DNA of 64,000 nt from Pelecanus crispus (Eukaryota > Chordata > Aves > Pelecaniformes > Pelecanidae), in the NCBI RefSeq assembly GCF_030463565.1, contig NC_134649.1, forward strand, positions 37,659,044 to 37,723,043, in the 5' to 3' direction. Position 1 is the stretch's first letter, and the number at the start of each line of letters is the position of its first letter. A program made the translations under genes and the position numbers. This document shows, in pieces, positions 34,101-50,000 of the stretch. Under the pieces are notes generated by a model. The model was not told where the DNA came from. It made no database searches and saw only the letters and a program-made list of their open reading frames with translations.

Positions 34101-37100
34101 CACACAAAACCCACAATATTCTCCCGCCATATGTATGCATACATATGTGTATACTTAGTGAGCTGTTCTCACACACGATGCTGCTCTTCTTTGCTATATG
34201 TATAACATATATATGCATATACACATATATGCACTCTATATATAGACTGCTGTTCTCATACACATGCACACACCTTCTCCCACTACATATATAGAGCTGT
34301 TAACACTCGCAATTCACTTCCTATATATACACACACTATATATTTATATACATACATATATAGAGACAGCTGTTCACTCATGCAATTACACAATTCTCTC
34401 TTGCTGTACACACACACATATACACATATATACTTAGATGGGGGGGGGGGGGGGGGGCGCGACATGTCTCTCTCTCTTTTTCCCCCTCTCCCCCCTGCAT
34501 ATATACTGAGAGCTGTTCAGAGAACTGTTCATACACACAATACTTTCTTGCTATATATACACATATATATGCATATATATACACACACATACAGAGATTG
34601 TTCACATGCATACAAACATAATTCTCTTTTTTATATATATATATACACACAGAGATATAGGCATGTATACTTCAAGAGCCCTGTTCACAGACCCTCTACA
34701 CCCCCTCCTTCTCTCTTAATCTCTATATGTGCATACATAGACATATATATGGGGGGGGAGGGGCTTTTCACACACACACATACTCTCTACCCCCCCCAAT
34801 ATATACATCTATACTTAGAGAGCTGTTCATGCACAAATACATACAGAGGAGCCTCTCTTGCCGTATACACACACACACAAAGTGAGTGAGAGCCATTCAC
34901 ACACATTATTCTCTCCTGGTGTGTATGTGTATGTATATTCAGATATATTTGCCTATATACTTGAGAAAAAGAGCAAGAGCTCTTCAAACGCATGCACACA
35001 CACATTTTCTATCATTCTCTCTATCTCTTGCCCCTCCTCCCCCCATGTATAATCTCTGGGGTGCATAAATATATACAGAAATATGTTTATATCTTGATAT
35101 ATATTCTCTCTCTATGTATATACATATGTAGAGAGCAAGTGATAGCTGCGGTCAAACATGATACTTTCTCTTGTTATAGATATGCCTATAGAGATGCATA
35201 TATACTTACTTACATATATCCAGACTGTTCACACACATAATTCTCTTTATATATGCACATATACATATATAATTAGAGAAAGCACTGTTTACACAGAGAC
35301 ATATGTATAAACAGAGTGAGCGCATGAGAGCTGTTCACACACATGCATAATTCTCTCACTACATCTATATCCATATATATACTTAGAAAGGGATAGAGAG
35401 CTCTTCACACAAATTCTCTTGCTATATATATACATATATACATATGTATATCAGAGAGTGAGTTGTCGCACACACACTCTTCTCTCTTGCTATAAATACA
35501 CACATGCACACACACGTATATACATACATGCTTATATGTGGAGGGGAGAGTGACCTGTTCACTCACACACACCCCCGCACATATACATATATACTCACCA
35601 AGAGAGACAGCACTGTTCACACAAACACACAATACTCCCTCTCGTTACATATACACATATATATGCATATATACTTTTATATATTATAACATATATAATT
35701 AGAGATGTTCACACACACAGAGTATTCCCCCTTGTCTGTACATAGGTACTTCAAGACACACAATGCTCTCTCTCTGTGTACGTATATACTTACAGAGTGT
35801 GAGAAGAGCTGTTCACACACATACATGCATATATATACATGCATGAGACAGCATGCACACTATTTACACTCACACAGCACATTCCCCATGTCCCCTGCCA
35901 CATATACTTTATTTGTTTACTTATATATGTAACTAATTGTGTGTGTCTGTATGTTCTATCATTCTCTGTGTCTTCCACCCGCCCCTCCCCAAGAGAGAGA
36001 AGGTCCTACACAGAGAATGGTAGAAAATACACCCTCCCACCCCCAAATGCATGTGGGGTATCTGTGTGTGTGAGGTTATGATATCTCCCACCCTCTTATC
36101 CATCCTCATATATAATATCTGGGATGCCTATATCTCTCTATATATATGTATGCATGCTTGTGTGTATGCATGTGTATCTAGCTTGATACATATTCTCTGT
36201 CTGCGTGCGTGTGTGCGAGCACGGGAGCCAGTCATTCCCGCCGCCGCCTCACACGCAGACATCCCCATATCCACCTCTATATAGAATTTATTTAAATATT
36301 TATTTATGTGTCTATATTTTCTTTCATTCTCTCTCCCTGCCTGCCTCCCTCCCCCTTTCCTTTCTCAAAGAAATATAAAAATAGCTAAACTACACACTCA
36401 CATGCACGCACACACCCGCATGTGTATCACTCGCTTATACATATACATACAGAGAGATATATAAATATATTAAAAATATTTTTAAAAAAATATTTAAAAA
36501 AAAATATATAAACCACACAAAGTGTATAAATAAAAAAGTAGTAGTATGGGGGGTATCTCTGTGTGCAGACACAGTGAGAAAGAAAGAGAAAAAACCACAC
36601 ATGCACAAATACAAGCATGTAAGTATAAAATAATTTACGATGTGTCTGTGTATGATCATCTCTGTCTCTCCATATATGGGGGTGATAGGTAATACATAGA
36701 CATACACACGTTTGTATGTATCTATACCTATATCTGTATCTATGCATTTGTATTTAAATGCTTTTATATAAAGATATAAATAAATATATATGCGGGCAGC
36801 CATATCTATGTGTGAGATATTTTTTTTCTCTTTCCCTGAATACATATATGTATATGAAGAAATAAATACTTTATGTTGCACATGTGTACATCAGTAAGCC
36901 TGCAACCCCATACATCTCATAAATGGAAACCTATAACTAAACTCACTTGTGCTCTCTGTCTCTGAGCCTCGGGATACGTATCTGTGTAAGTATCATATAG
37001 CAACATGCACGCACACGCACGCATGCACTCCATGTCCATGCTGTCTTGTTTGTGCTCTTGTGCTTCCTTGCTCTTTTGCTCTCTAGCTTGCAAAAGATGT

Positions 37101-37200
37101 GTCTTGATAAATATATACATATACACATTACCGCTTGCGCAAATGCGTTTGAATACGTAAACCACATACACACAAACGTTTAGCTAAAAATACTTCTGTG
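31131..37200. repeat. Long AT-rich degenerate satellite with hairpin-like units
   Basis: Between about 31.6 and 36.2 kb a motif of the form TATATA(C)-TTAGAGAGAG-CTGTTCACACACA-AATT-CTCTC-(A)CTATATATA recurs roughly 40 times at intervals of about 57-90 bp. The flanking (TATA) and (GAGA/TCTC) parts are mutually complementary, so each unit can fold around the CTGTTCACACACA loop. Longer landmarks recur every 1.1-1.35 kb, for example ATCTCTGGGGTGC at about 32.56, 33.89, 35.05 and 36.11 kb. The ends (31.13-31.6 and 36.2-37.2 kb) are less regular TA/CA-rich sequence. No coding sequence is supported; open frames of 60-170 codons are low-complexity. Confidence 0.85.
31434..31575. other. G/C-rich island inside the AT-rich array
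   Basis: About 140 bp of CpG-rich sequence resembling the H1-10 CpG island is embedded between two similar AT-rich segments that both read ATAAATATTT(A/G)AATA followed within 15 bp by ATATGGGGGG (31413-31439 and 31600-31627). The flanking copies suggest a local duplication. Confidence 0.6.
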
Positions 37201-39590
37201 TACCTATCAAATCCTGAACATACTTTTGTGCTTATAGCACACATTTCCCTACAAGCACGCTGGGGCGTGCGTCAGGCAGGGGTCCCTGCGCACCTGGGTG
37301 CCGCAGCCCCGGCCACACGCCTGGGTGCCGGGCGAGGGCGGCAGCGGCGGGGGCTGGTGGCGGTGGCAGCCGTTTGGGGCTCCAGGTGTGCAGGGAGGGG
37401 GCTGGCACCCTGCCCACCCGCGGCGGCGGGCGCTGGGCTGCCAGGAGGGCTCCTGCTGCAGGGTCAGGGCAGGGTGCAACGTAGGACACGTCCAGCCCCA
37501 AAGCTCACCCGACTGCTGTCGCCAGGCTTTCCCACCCTGGGCTTCACAGCTTGGCCTCTCCGTGCGCCTTCCATGTGCCAGCGCTGGCGTCTGTCTTTAA
37601 TTTCTTTGACGCTACTCCCCCCACACAGCCCCTGCAGCACAGATGCGGTTGCGCGATTCCCCAGCTTTCATATTCGTATCAGCATCTCACAAAACACAGC
37701 TGCCTTCGCCAACGGCTCCAACCCCTCAGCAGGGAGCAGCCGTGGCCACCAAGCCCCACACCTGGCTGCCCTGCCACAACCTCACACGGTTTTACCCACT
37801 GGCAAGGGCCTGGAGCACACCACTTTGCAAATTCAGGGTGCTGGTTGTAGCTATTGCCTATTACACTTGGTGTGGATGGGGGAACTGACCCGCTCCCCTC
37901 CCACCAGCCAGCCTCCTTCTTAGGTCTCTCCCTCCTGCCTGGCCAGGACCTGGGCAAAGAGCAAAACCAGCCTTTGAGCTTGGCTGCCCCAGTGACTCTT
38001 CCAAGGCAAGGTTTCCTCTGGGATTAGCCCAGCAGCAAGTCACCCTTGCACACATCATCACTGCACCCACAGCTCATCAGGCAAAAAGGTCAGCACAGAA
38101 GTAAAAGCCATGAGGCCTCACTGATGCTAGGAGTGGTTTTAAGCACACTTGTACCCTGCGGGGACTATCGGTCCAGCCAGCTCCTCCAGTCCCAGGCTTG
38201 TTCCGACCACAGTGATGACAAGTGATTCTTGCAGGAACACCAGTCCCCATCTGTGACACCATCAGCCCTGAGTATAACAGCAGGGCACCAATTCCCACAC
38301 TGCTCGCCTCCTGCACTGTTTTTTATACACTTGCATGCATATATATCATATTCCCACCTGCAAAAACATTGGTTTGTAGGTGGTAAAGAGAATCCTCCCC
38401 TCCCCTTTAGCATCCATAACATCCTGTGGCAAGGAGCTCCACAGCTGTCCTACCCCCTGTGGAGCGCTCTCCCTTTGCCTTGTGTCACTGCCAGTTTGTT
38501 TGATGGGAGAGAGATTAAACAGCATCTCTTCAGGGCTCATCCACAGCTGCACTGTGCAGCCCTTCCAGCCTCAGCTCCACCACCCAAGGCCAAAGCAGCA
38601 GGAGGTAGGTGCAGAATTAAGACCATCCCCTTTCCCCAAAACATCACTTTATAGTTATTGCGCCACCCCCCCCCCCCCCCCCCCCCCATTGCCCAGCTTG
38701 GCTTTCTCCACACTAGAACTGTATCTACAGAAAACAAGTACAGAGTGATGCTTTAAATGGATATAAGCAGAAGGTCTTTCAAAAAGATACAGACAGGAAA
38801 GTGGTCCCACCAGGACACATTGCTATTGCAGAGTAGTTATTTGAAATTCATATGGACAGCAAAAGACCAGTCAAGTGAAAAAAAAAGCATGATAGGACAT
38901 AGCCATAAAATAGGATATAGAGCACAAAGACTGTTAGAAGGCTCTTGAAATAACTGGCCTCATTTCTCTATACTGTGTTTTCCACCTTCCTGTGGGCACA
39001 GGAGTAGTGAGCTCAGCCTTGCTGAGTGCAAGCAGAGGGTCACGCCCAGCATCTAGAAATTAAAGGCTTAACCTTGACTAGGCTGGGCCAAGGACAGGTC
39101 CTTAAGTCACTCTAGTGTACCCTTGGCCAGCCTTGCCTCTCCTCCAGCTGAAGCGCCTAACTGGTGAGCTGAGAAGGGCTCAGCCTGCTCTTCTTGCCAA
39201 CCCCTCCCTGAGGAGGGTAGCAAGAGATTTAACACCACTGCACTCCACCCTTCCACAAAGCTTTTCATATGCCCAGGACAGGGCTGAAGGACTATGCTCA
39301 CAGAAGAACGATCAGAGATCCAGCACCATTCCTGCCTCTGCAAGCAGCTCCAAGAAAAGCAGAGGGGTAGCTGCCCTACAACAGTCTCAGGTCATCCAAG
39401 CAAGCAGGGTCTGCTCAACCCACTCTTGAAAACCAATCTGGAAGGCACAGACTTGATAGTAAGGAGGAAGCACAAGCATCCTTGAATTAGCAGGCACTGG
39501 CTTGTTAAAATGGTGACCAGACAGAGGAAAGAAAGCATGTTAGTGAAGGGGAAAAAAAAAAAAGAGAGTCAGAAACAGGAGTAAACAAGA
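37201..39590. other. Intergenic between satellite and RAB7A 3' end
   Basis: No gene or known repeat is recognised. It contains a 22-base C run at 38666-38687 and a G/C-rich part at 37255-37500. Short open frames lack recognisable domains. Confidence 0.55.
38666..38687. repeat. Poly(C) tract of 22 bases
   Basis: The longest of several C runs in the window; others lie at 5129-5143, 27465-27478, 33067-33076, 33867-33882 and 59631-59645. They may be prone to sequencing error. Confidence 0.9.
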
Positions 39591-39599
39591 AGGTTTGTT

Positions 39600-40841
39600 C
39601 TTGTTAAGTTTATTGGCATCATGTTTGTCTCTTTACATAAGAGCTCAGCCTACGTACTAGAATGTAGACCTCTGGAAAAACAGGTAGAAGGGCTCCATTT
39701 AAGCAAGCTACAAACGCAAGAACAAATACCAGGAAGAAAGGAAGAGAGGAAAGGGACTAGATTGCCAAGTTTTTCCATACCAAAAATCCAGATTAGCAGT
39801 CAGTAAGAAGAAAGGGAAGATTCATAGTCCAGGTCATTCATCGAGAAACAGCTACCACAACCCAGGTGGGAGAGGAGCTCCTTCCACAGTACCAAGAGCC
39901 ACTGGGACACCTCAGCTCTGGCTCCTTCTCACACTCGCTCCAGGATGTTAGGAGTTAAGCAGTAGGGGAGGTGAACAAATGAGGTCGTTTCATAGCTGTA
40001 TTTAATTTTAAATCCAATAATCCAGTGTGCATATCAATGCTGTTATGTAAATCTGAGAATTTAAGATACAAGGAAGCCAGACAGATTTTCCAGAAGATGA
40101 AGCCTTTCTGGCCTCAAACAAAGGCGGCTTACATAGTTCATCTCTACTGTACAGAATACTGCCTCCATCTGGACTTTGTGTTGCTAGCACACTGCAGTTC
40201 ACAAGTGTCCTCCTCACTTTCTACACAATCTGTGTTTCAGTACTTGAACATGTAATTCAGGAATTTTACACTAATTTATACATTTTTAATTGGTTGCATA
40301 TATTAACATGTACTATAAGATTTTTCCTAAAGAAGCATTACATAATACATGGATACTGTAAAAAGATCTGATTAGTTAAAAGTAACAAGCATTAACAGAG
40401 ATACATACAAAACTCAACCTAGTTGGACTGAGTGCTGAGCTTGCAATGAACTATGGGTAATCAGCCTTTCCAGTTGCAGCCTTCACAGGGGAAAACACGA
40501 GACAGTTAAAAATGTATGTAACTTGTTACACAGATTACCTGTAAACAGTTTCTCTCCATTGGACACCTGGAATTAGATTCAGTTCCAAACATACATAAGA
40601 GTTTCCATTTTGAACTAAGAGAAAGGTCTGTTACCATGAAGTGTGATGTGGATGGTGTGGGGACGTGAGCTCTGAAGTGCAGGACTCACAGATGCTCATG
40701 AGAGATGGGTGGATTTTGGCAGCTGGAGATGGAATTTTTTCTTTTTAATTTCATTTTAAACACAGAAGAGGGGCTGTGTGTTTGAAGGCCTAAGTGTGAT
40801 ATTAATTTGTGAAGGACTGTGCTCAACCCCTCCCTCTCCCC
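39600..40841 (-). other. RAB7A: RAB7A 3'UTR and poly(A) signal
   Basis: On the - strand AATAAA at 39609-39614 (TTTATT on +) lies about 1.23 kb past the stop, similar to the 3'UTR length of mammalian RAB7A. The UTR is AT-rich and without other features. Confidence 0.65.
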
Positions 40842-44029
<3,188 letters not shown>

Positions 44030-44037
44030 CTTTTACA

Positions 44038-47000
44038 CTAGAAAGGAAGAGGAACAATCCCATCAGACACCATTAGCATGTCACTCCTCAAGGCAGAAAG
44101 CAGCAAGTTTGGAGTCTGAGAAACCTGACTCCCAGCAAAGAACCAGCAACAGGCAGGGCCCAGCACTCCTGAAACCAGACTCCTTCAATTCAAGGCTACA
44201 CTTGAGCACTAACCAGGTGTTTGCCCATCTCATAGGCAGGGCCATGTCAGACCAGTATGGCAACTTAATACCAACAGGTAGATGAGCCAAGCACTTGTCC
44301 TTTACAGTACCAGGTCCATTTTGGACTATTTCCAGGCCATTTTGTTGGTATACTAGCCTAGGCCATCTCCCTTAGCCCCACTGGAAGCAGTGCAGTAAAA
44401 GTGTATCAGCTCCCAACACAGGCTAATTTTTACACATTACTAAGTGAGATGTAAGCAGAGATGTGTCTAATACCACACAAGCTTTTTTATGCTGTTCAGT
44501 AGTTTCCCAGTAGGAAAAAAAAAGGCTTCTTCCACCTTTCAGGTTCAGCTTGGAGAAGCAGTGGCTTTCTCTAGCAGCTGTGCTTTGTGAAAGTGTTGAG
44601 TCCCAAGGATACACTGTGGTTGAAGCAGTAGCAACAAAACCACACAGGCCAGCTGAACAGCTGAATTACAAGGCAAACTACTACCAGACTCCACAGCTTT
44701 GCTGAGAACATATGAAGCTAACTTCCATGGAAGGACAAGTAAAGCTACAGTGACAAACCTCATAACATTCAGTCTATTGTTCTGTTAGATGAGTTGTTTG
44801 TTCAGTTGCATCCTGCCATAACTCCAGTCCACTTTATAGGCAGGTGGCTCTAAATGGGCTACTAACAGTCCATCCAATTAGCAAGAGTGAGAGTTGAGCT
44901 CCAGAGATCCACACTCTCACTTGTTCCCAGGTCTCCTTCAGGTTAGTGAAGAAGCTAGAAGTACATCAGCTGCAGCAGGCCTGAATACACTTTGAATGTG
45001 CTTTAGCACAGTGAGAGCAAGTACAAAGTCTTACTATTAGTGGTTGAGCATGCCCTTCCTGCCATGAGGCCCTTCCCCCCACCTCTGGGGAAGGGATGGG
45101 ACAAAGCATTCTTACGTGCTCAGGCTTCATCAGATCACAGACCCTAGTTTGGTATTGACCTGGTCCACAACACAAGGACTCCTTTACTTTCCCTGAGAAG
45201 CCCTGCAGGTTCTGTACAGCAAGAAGAGCCAGAAGATGGTTATAACTGTGCTACTTAAGTTCAAAAGACCCTTGACAACAGGCTTCATGTATTAAGACCT
45301 CACATGGGGACTTGGTTACCCTAAAATTCTCATCCTGCTACACCACATTCATTGCACCACACAACTCCTGCTCTTCAGGAGCTATTCCTGACTTTAACCA
45401 CTAAACAGGCCTTCACTTCTACAACATGGATATATGCACCTTCTGAGCAATTCACTACCATGCATTTTGTGGGATTGCAACAGCCTAAGCTGCTAGATAA
45501 CTGCAACCTGCTTCATCCCACTACTACAGGAGGTAACATGCTCCAAGCTGTAGGAGCCTCTTACTAGATGCAGAGTCCAGTTACAAAAGGTCTTAATCAT
45601 CTCAAGCTTTAAGCGTTAAAAGACATGCAGTCCTTTAGACTTTGCCATCAGTGAATGCTGCAGAAGCTGAAGAAGCCCTCCTGCGGCTGCCATAGGTAGC
45701 AGCGCACTCACAGCTATGCTTGTTGGCCTGCACCCACCTCATGCATCTAGTGATATCTCTAGATGGGAAACACTGTTGAGAAGATAACAGCCAGAGGCTG
45801 TTGAGTGAACAGCAGTGACAGGCCACCCACAGAGCTCATGCTGTCCTTAGATGGGTGTTAACAGATGCCAGAGAGCCTGCACAGGACAGTTTCTCCAAGT
45901 GTAAACACCTCTCCTTTCTGAGGCCGTCTATGCTGGACTGCATTGCTCAATGATCCAACTGGCAGCCCAGCTATACTAGCCAAGATACAGCCAGCTGAAA
46001 GTTGTCAACAACCCCAACATTTAGTCCTGCTTCTGCTCTTGCCAAGATTCACATTCTATAGCTTGTCTCTGCTATAGCTGTGGGGAGAACAGACCATGTA
46101 AGCTCCTTCAAGCAGACTGCACCTCCTGTGTTTTCAAAGCACACAGCACAAATGACACTGTGCTAGCCAAGCCAGAGACTTCTGCAGCACAATCAGCCCA
46201 GATGGAGCAATAAGCAAGTGAGCAGAGCTTTGAAACAGCTTAAAGACAGCTGTGTACACTGAACTATCATGGAAAACATCTGTATAGGTTCAGGTCCAGT
46301 GTGAGAGTCACCTGTTTTCCTCAGGACAGAGGAAAACAACTCACCCTGAAGTGACTGTGCCAGAACCCAGCATGTACTGTTTCTATTTTCCTCTGAGTGT
46401 TTTCAGTATCACTTGCCACTGGCTGCGGCAGCTCACTGCTTCCTGGTATTCGAAGCAGCTTTGGACAAGCTGGCGTTAGTTCTCATGCTCAGGGAGGGAT
46501 TTACAGAGCCCTAGATTACAACACTAAATCACACTGGATGCTTAGCACCCAAGTTCAACACAGCCTGAAGTCCCACTATGAAGGGAGGGGAAACTGCTCT
46601 GTCAAGTCTCATTACCTTGGAAATAGCTCAGCTGAGCAGCCAGCTACAGACATGGGAAGGAAGCCTGAGTCAGACCTGACACTGCCTTCTTGTCATAGCT
46701 GACAGGCTAGCCCATCAGTGTGAGGGGCTATTACTGCCTCATGAACAGATGAGACATGTCATGCCTCCTGTCAGGTGAGACACTCAGCTTCCATACCAGG
46801 TGATGCAACAGATATGAGTCCTAGCACAGAAAGAGCTGCCTCAGCTTGGTATTGGTTTGGGCCATGAGACAGTGAGGAACTCCAGTCCTGCCAGGGGCCA
46901 GCAGTGGACACTGCCCAGAGTTTCACACTCCTCTTCTATTAGGCTTGATCAATGCTGCTTTGAAGGCCAGTCAGTTCATGGGCCAAGCCCTCTTATTAGT

Positions 47001-50000
47001 CTTCTCATTATGGGTATGAACCGACCAATACTTCAGAGTTATTCCTTGCCCAGGACAAGAAGAAACCTTGCCTTTGGAGAGCAGACCACATCTCCAGCTC
47101 TTGGAGGAAGTATAAGTGTTTGATCTCTTGGAGCCTTCCTACAGAAGGAAACCCCTCTAAGTTTAAGTAGCATCAAGTTGCTCTCTACAGCATCACCTTT
47201 GCTATTTCCCTTATCCTTACTATGTTCTGTGTGGCTGAGGTCTCCAACAGCAGCTCCAGCTTTAAAGTAGCTATTTACAGATGGTCTGACTGGTCCTAGT
47301 GAGATCTTCAATCTAGACAGATTGAAAACATCCCCGTTATGTTAATTTGGGTTTCTTATGAAGCAACCCAAAGGGTCGAACTACTCCAAGGATAGGATAC
47401 CATGCCTCCTCCATTGTTTGCTTCCAGCCACAGTGTTTTTAACAAGCTGAGGTACTGGAAGTGAAAGACACCAGTGCTCTCTGAAGGTTCTGTAAGTGAA
47501 GCCTTACTATATTCTCCTTAACACCATACAAAGGATTTTGGTGACTTCGGCTCATACCAAGCCAACAGCAAATGCAACATCTTCACAGCAGAGGATGCTT
47601 CCACACATTCCAGTTCAAGTATGCTCAGAAATACCCCAGTTGATCCTGGTTACAGCATGCCATTTGCTGTGTCAGTAGAACAAGGTGCAACCAACCAACT
47701 CTAGGCCAGATTCAGTACTCAAAGTTTTGCTTACCTGAAGTCAGCAGTAATTTACAATTATTCCCTTGTTAACACAGGCTGTTTCTCACATTACACAGCA
47801 TTCAGTAGGTTCACTACGGCCTTGTGTCCCAGAAATGGAGCCCACATATATGGTCTAAGCTACATAGATCCCATTTCTGGTGAACCTTGCTAGTACAAAA
47901 TCAACTAAGGAAGACCAAGAAGAATATAGCTTTAGCTCACAGACAAAGCAGGTTTGAATACCTGAAGGAGCAGTTAGCTCACATGAGGAGTTTCTCCAGT
48001 CACACCTGCAAGAAACATTAAATTACCAAGCTGAGATGTAGGCTGTGCAGGGTTTCCCCCATGCTCTTGCAGAGAGCAAGCTCAGCTTGAGTTGAGATCA
48101 AGACTGTGATAATGCCAAGTCAGTGGTATCCAAGTCTAAGACTATTTTGCACTATATATGCAGCTTGTCTTGCTTTATGATATTTGGTATAATTGCTCTA
48201 GAGCAACATCCTGTAAGAGTCACATAAGCCCTTAAGATGGCAGTGTGTGAGCTCACACAGGGCTCACATCCAGTCCCAGGAGCATTTCTGAACAAACACT
48301 TCCTTCTTCAGAGATATCATGAAGAAAAACCTGTTTGTTACGATTTGGTCCAAGACATCAGTTCTGTTTTACACTATGTGAAGTCTCTTGGAGTGAGGTC
48401 GCCTGCATGACTGCTCAGAACTCAGACTACCAGCACACCCAGCTAGCCCTGCTCAGGAGCCATCAGAAACTTCCTGTCAATCAGGAGACCAGGCAGCATT
48501 ATTCCTCCCCCTGGCTTAACTGGTGCCATAGGAATGACACAGCTGCCTCTAATACAGGAGAGGAGTCCTTCCACTCAATTTTTAATGCCTATCCCTCTAA
48601 GCAAACAAGCCATTAACAGTATGGTGACCCTCATGAGAATAAACCTGGTATAGCATGTTCTCTCCCACCGTAGTGTTATTACCTTTGTAAGGCTGGCCTG
48701 CTGGAGCAGCAAGGGAGAACCCCTAACACATGACCTGCAAGTGTTACTGGCTTAGCTGATCTGAAAGGAAGAGTCAAAAACTGTCCTGTGAAGCTCCATA
48801 GTGCTAGAGCTCCTCAGATGCAAGAGCAAATAAAGCCTATGCCAAATCTAATTAGGCTTCCCTTGTTGCTTCAGAGTACATTACAGCTGTCCTTTCACTT
48901 GCTATATTAAGACAGTTGCTTTAACTCAAAGCAGAAATGGATAGTTAAGGATTCCTTAGAGATGTTCACATGTGTCGAGTCACAATGCAGGCTTTTTAAT
49001 ATTAATTAGGTTGGTACAAGCAAAGAACAGTAGAAGCTTGCATTGATGGCCCACCAGATCTCTTAGATTAGCCACCCTTTAACAGAAGCAGACCTTGTGA
49101 TAGGAACACCCTGTTAAGTTGCTCATGGATAGTTTTAGTATGAAACTAGCTAGCCTGTGGTGGGGCAGGGGCTAGCCCCCATCTCGCCTCCATGAAAGAC
49201 AACAGCAGGAGTTGCCATTTTGAACCCGCTGACAAGCTACTGGAGCAGTCCTTACTGTTGCAGCTTTGCTATTAACCAGTTCAAGTCACAATCCTAACCA
49301 AGAACCAAAGCACATTTATGCAGAGGCTAGAAGAACTGGGACATTTGAGCAGGAGTTCTCTGCTCCTATATCTACCAGGTTGCCATCTGCGCCTTCTGCT
49401 AGAAACCAGCTGAATGCTGAAGCAAGACTGTTGGACTGCACCTCCCACCTTGTGTCCTTTGCCAGGGATATTTAACACTATGCCGCCAAGGCACAAAGCA
49501 GTAGGTGAGCAAGCATCAAGCAGAGCTAAACTCACTGCGGCACTTTGAATACCTAGTTTTGCTCCCCTGTCCCAGCAGGCAGCACAAGTAGGTGTTCCAC
49601 CAAAAGACACATTTGAACCTGAAGCACTGCAGGTCTGTTCTGGGTGCTGTGGCTGATAAGCAGAGCATTCACTTCTCCACTGCATCACAGGACCTTTACT
49701 AAAAATACCTAACTATGAGAAAGCCAATCTGGATAGAGCAGTACTCCATTAGGGATACCACACACTGCAGTGGGCTCACCACAGTGACCAGACTGAGCAG
49801 AAGACAGGCACACTTGAACACTGGAAGAACCTTCTGTCCTGAAACACAGGAAAAGTATCCTGAAATGCAGCTCAGTGTTTCCGACACAGAAACACCACCT
49901 TTGCTCACTGTTCTCTCACATGGGGGAGGCTGCAAAGCATTAAGTCTCTGTACTACACCAAAGAGCTATTTTTATTCCCCCACTCCAATGGTTCTGCATT

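Noticed and set aside
31600-36250. Many 60-170-codon frames rich in Tyr, Ile, His and Ser in the satellite
   Set aside because: They are translations of TATA/CACA/GAGA repeats in several frames, with no conserved start or domain.
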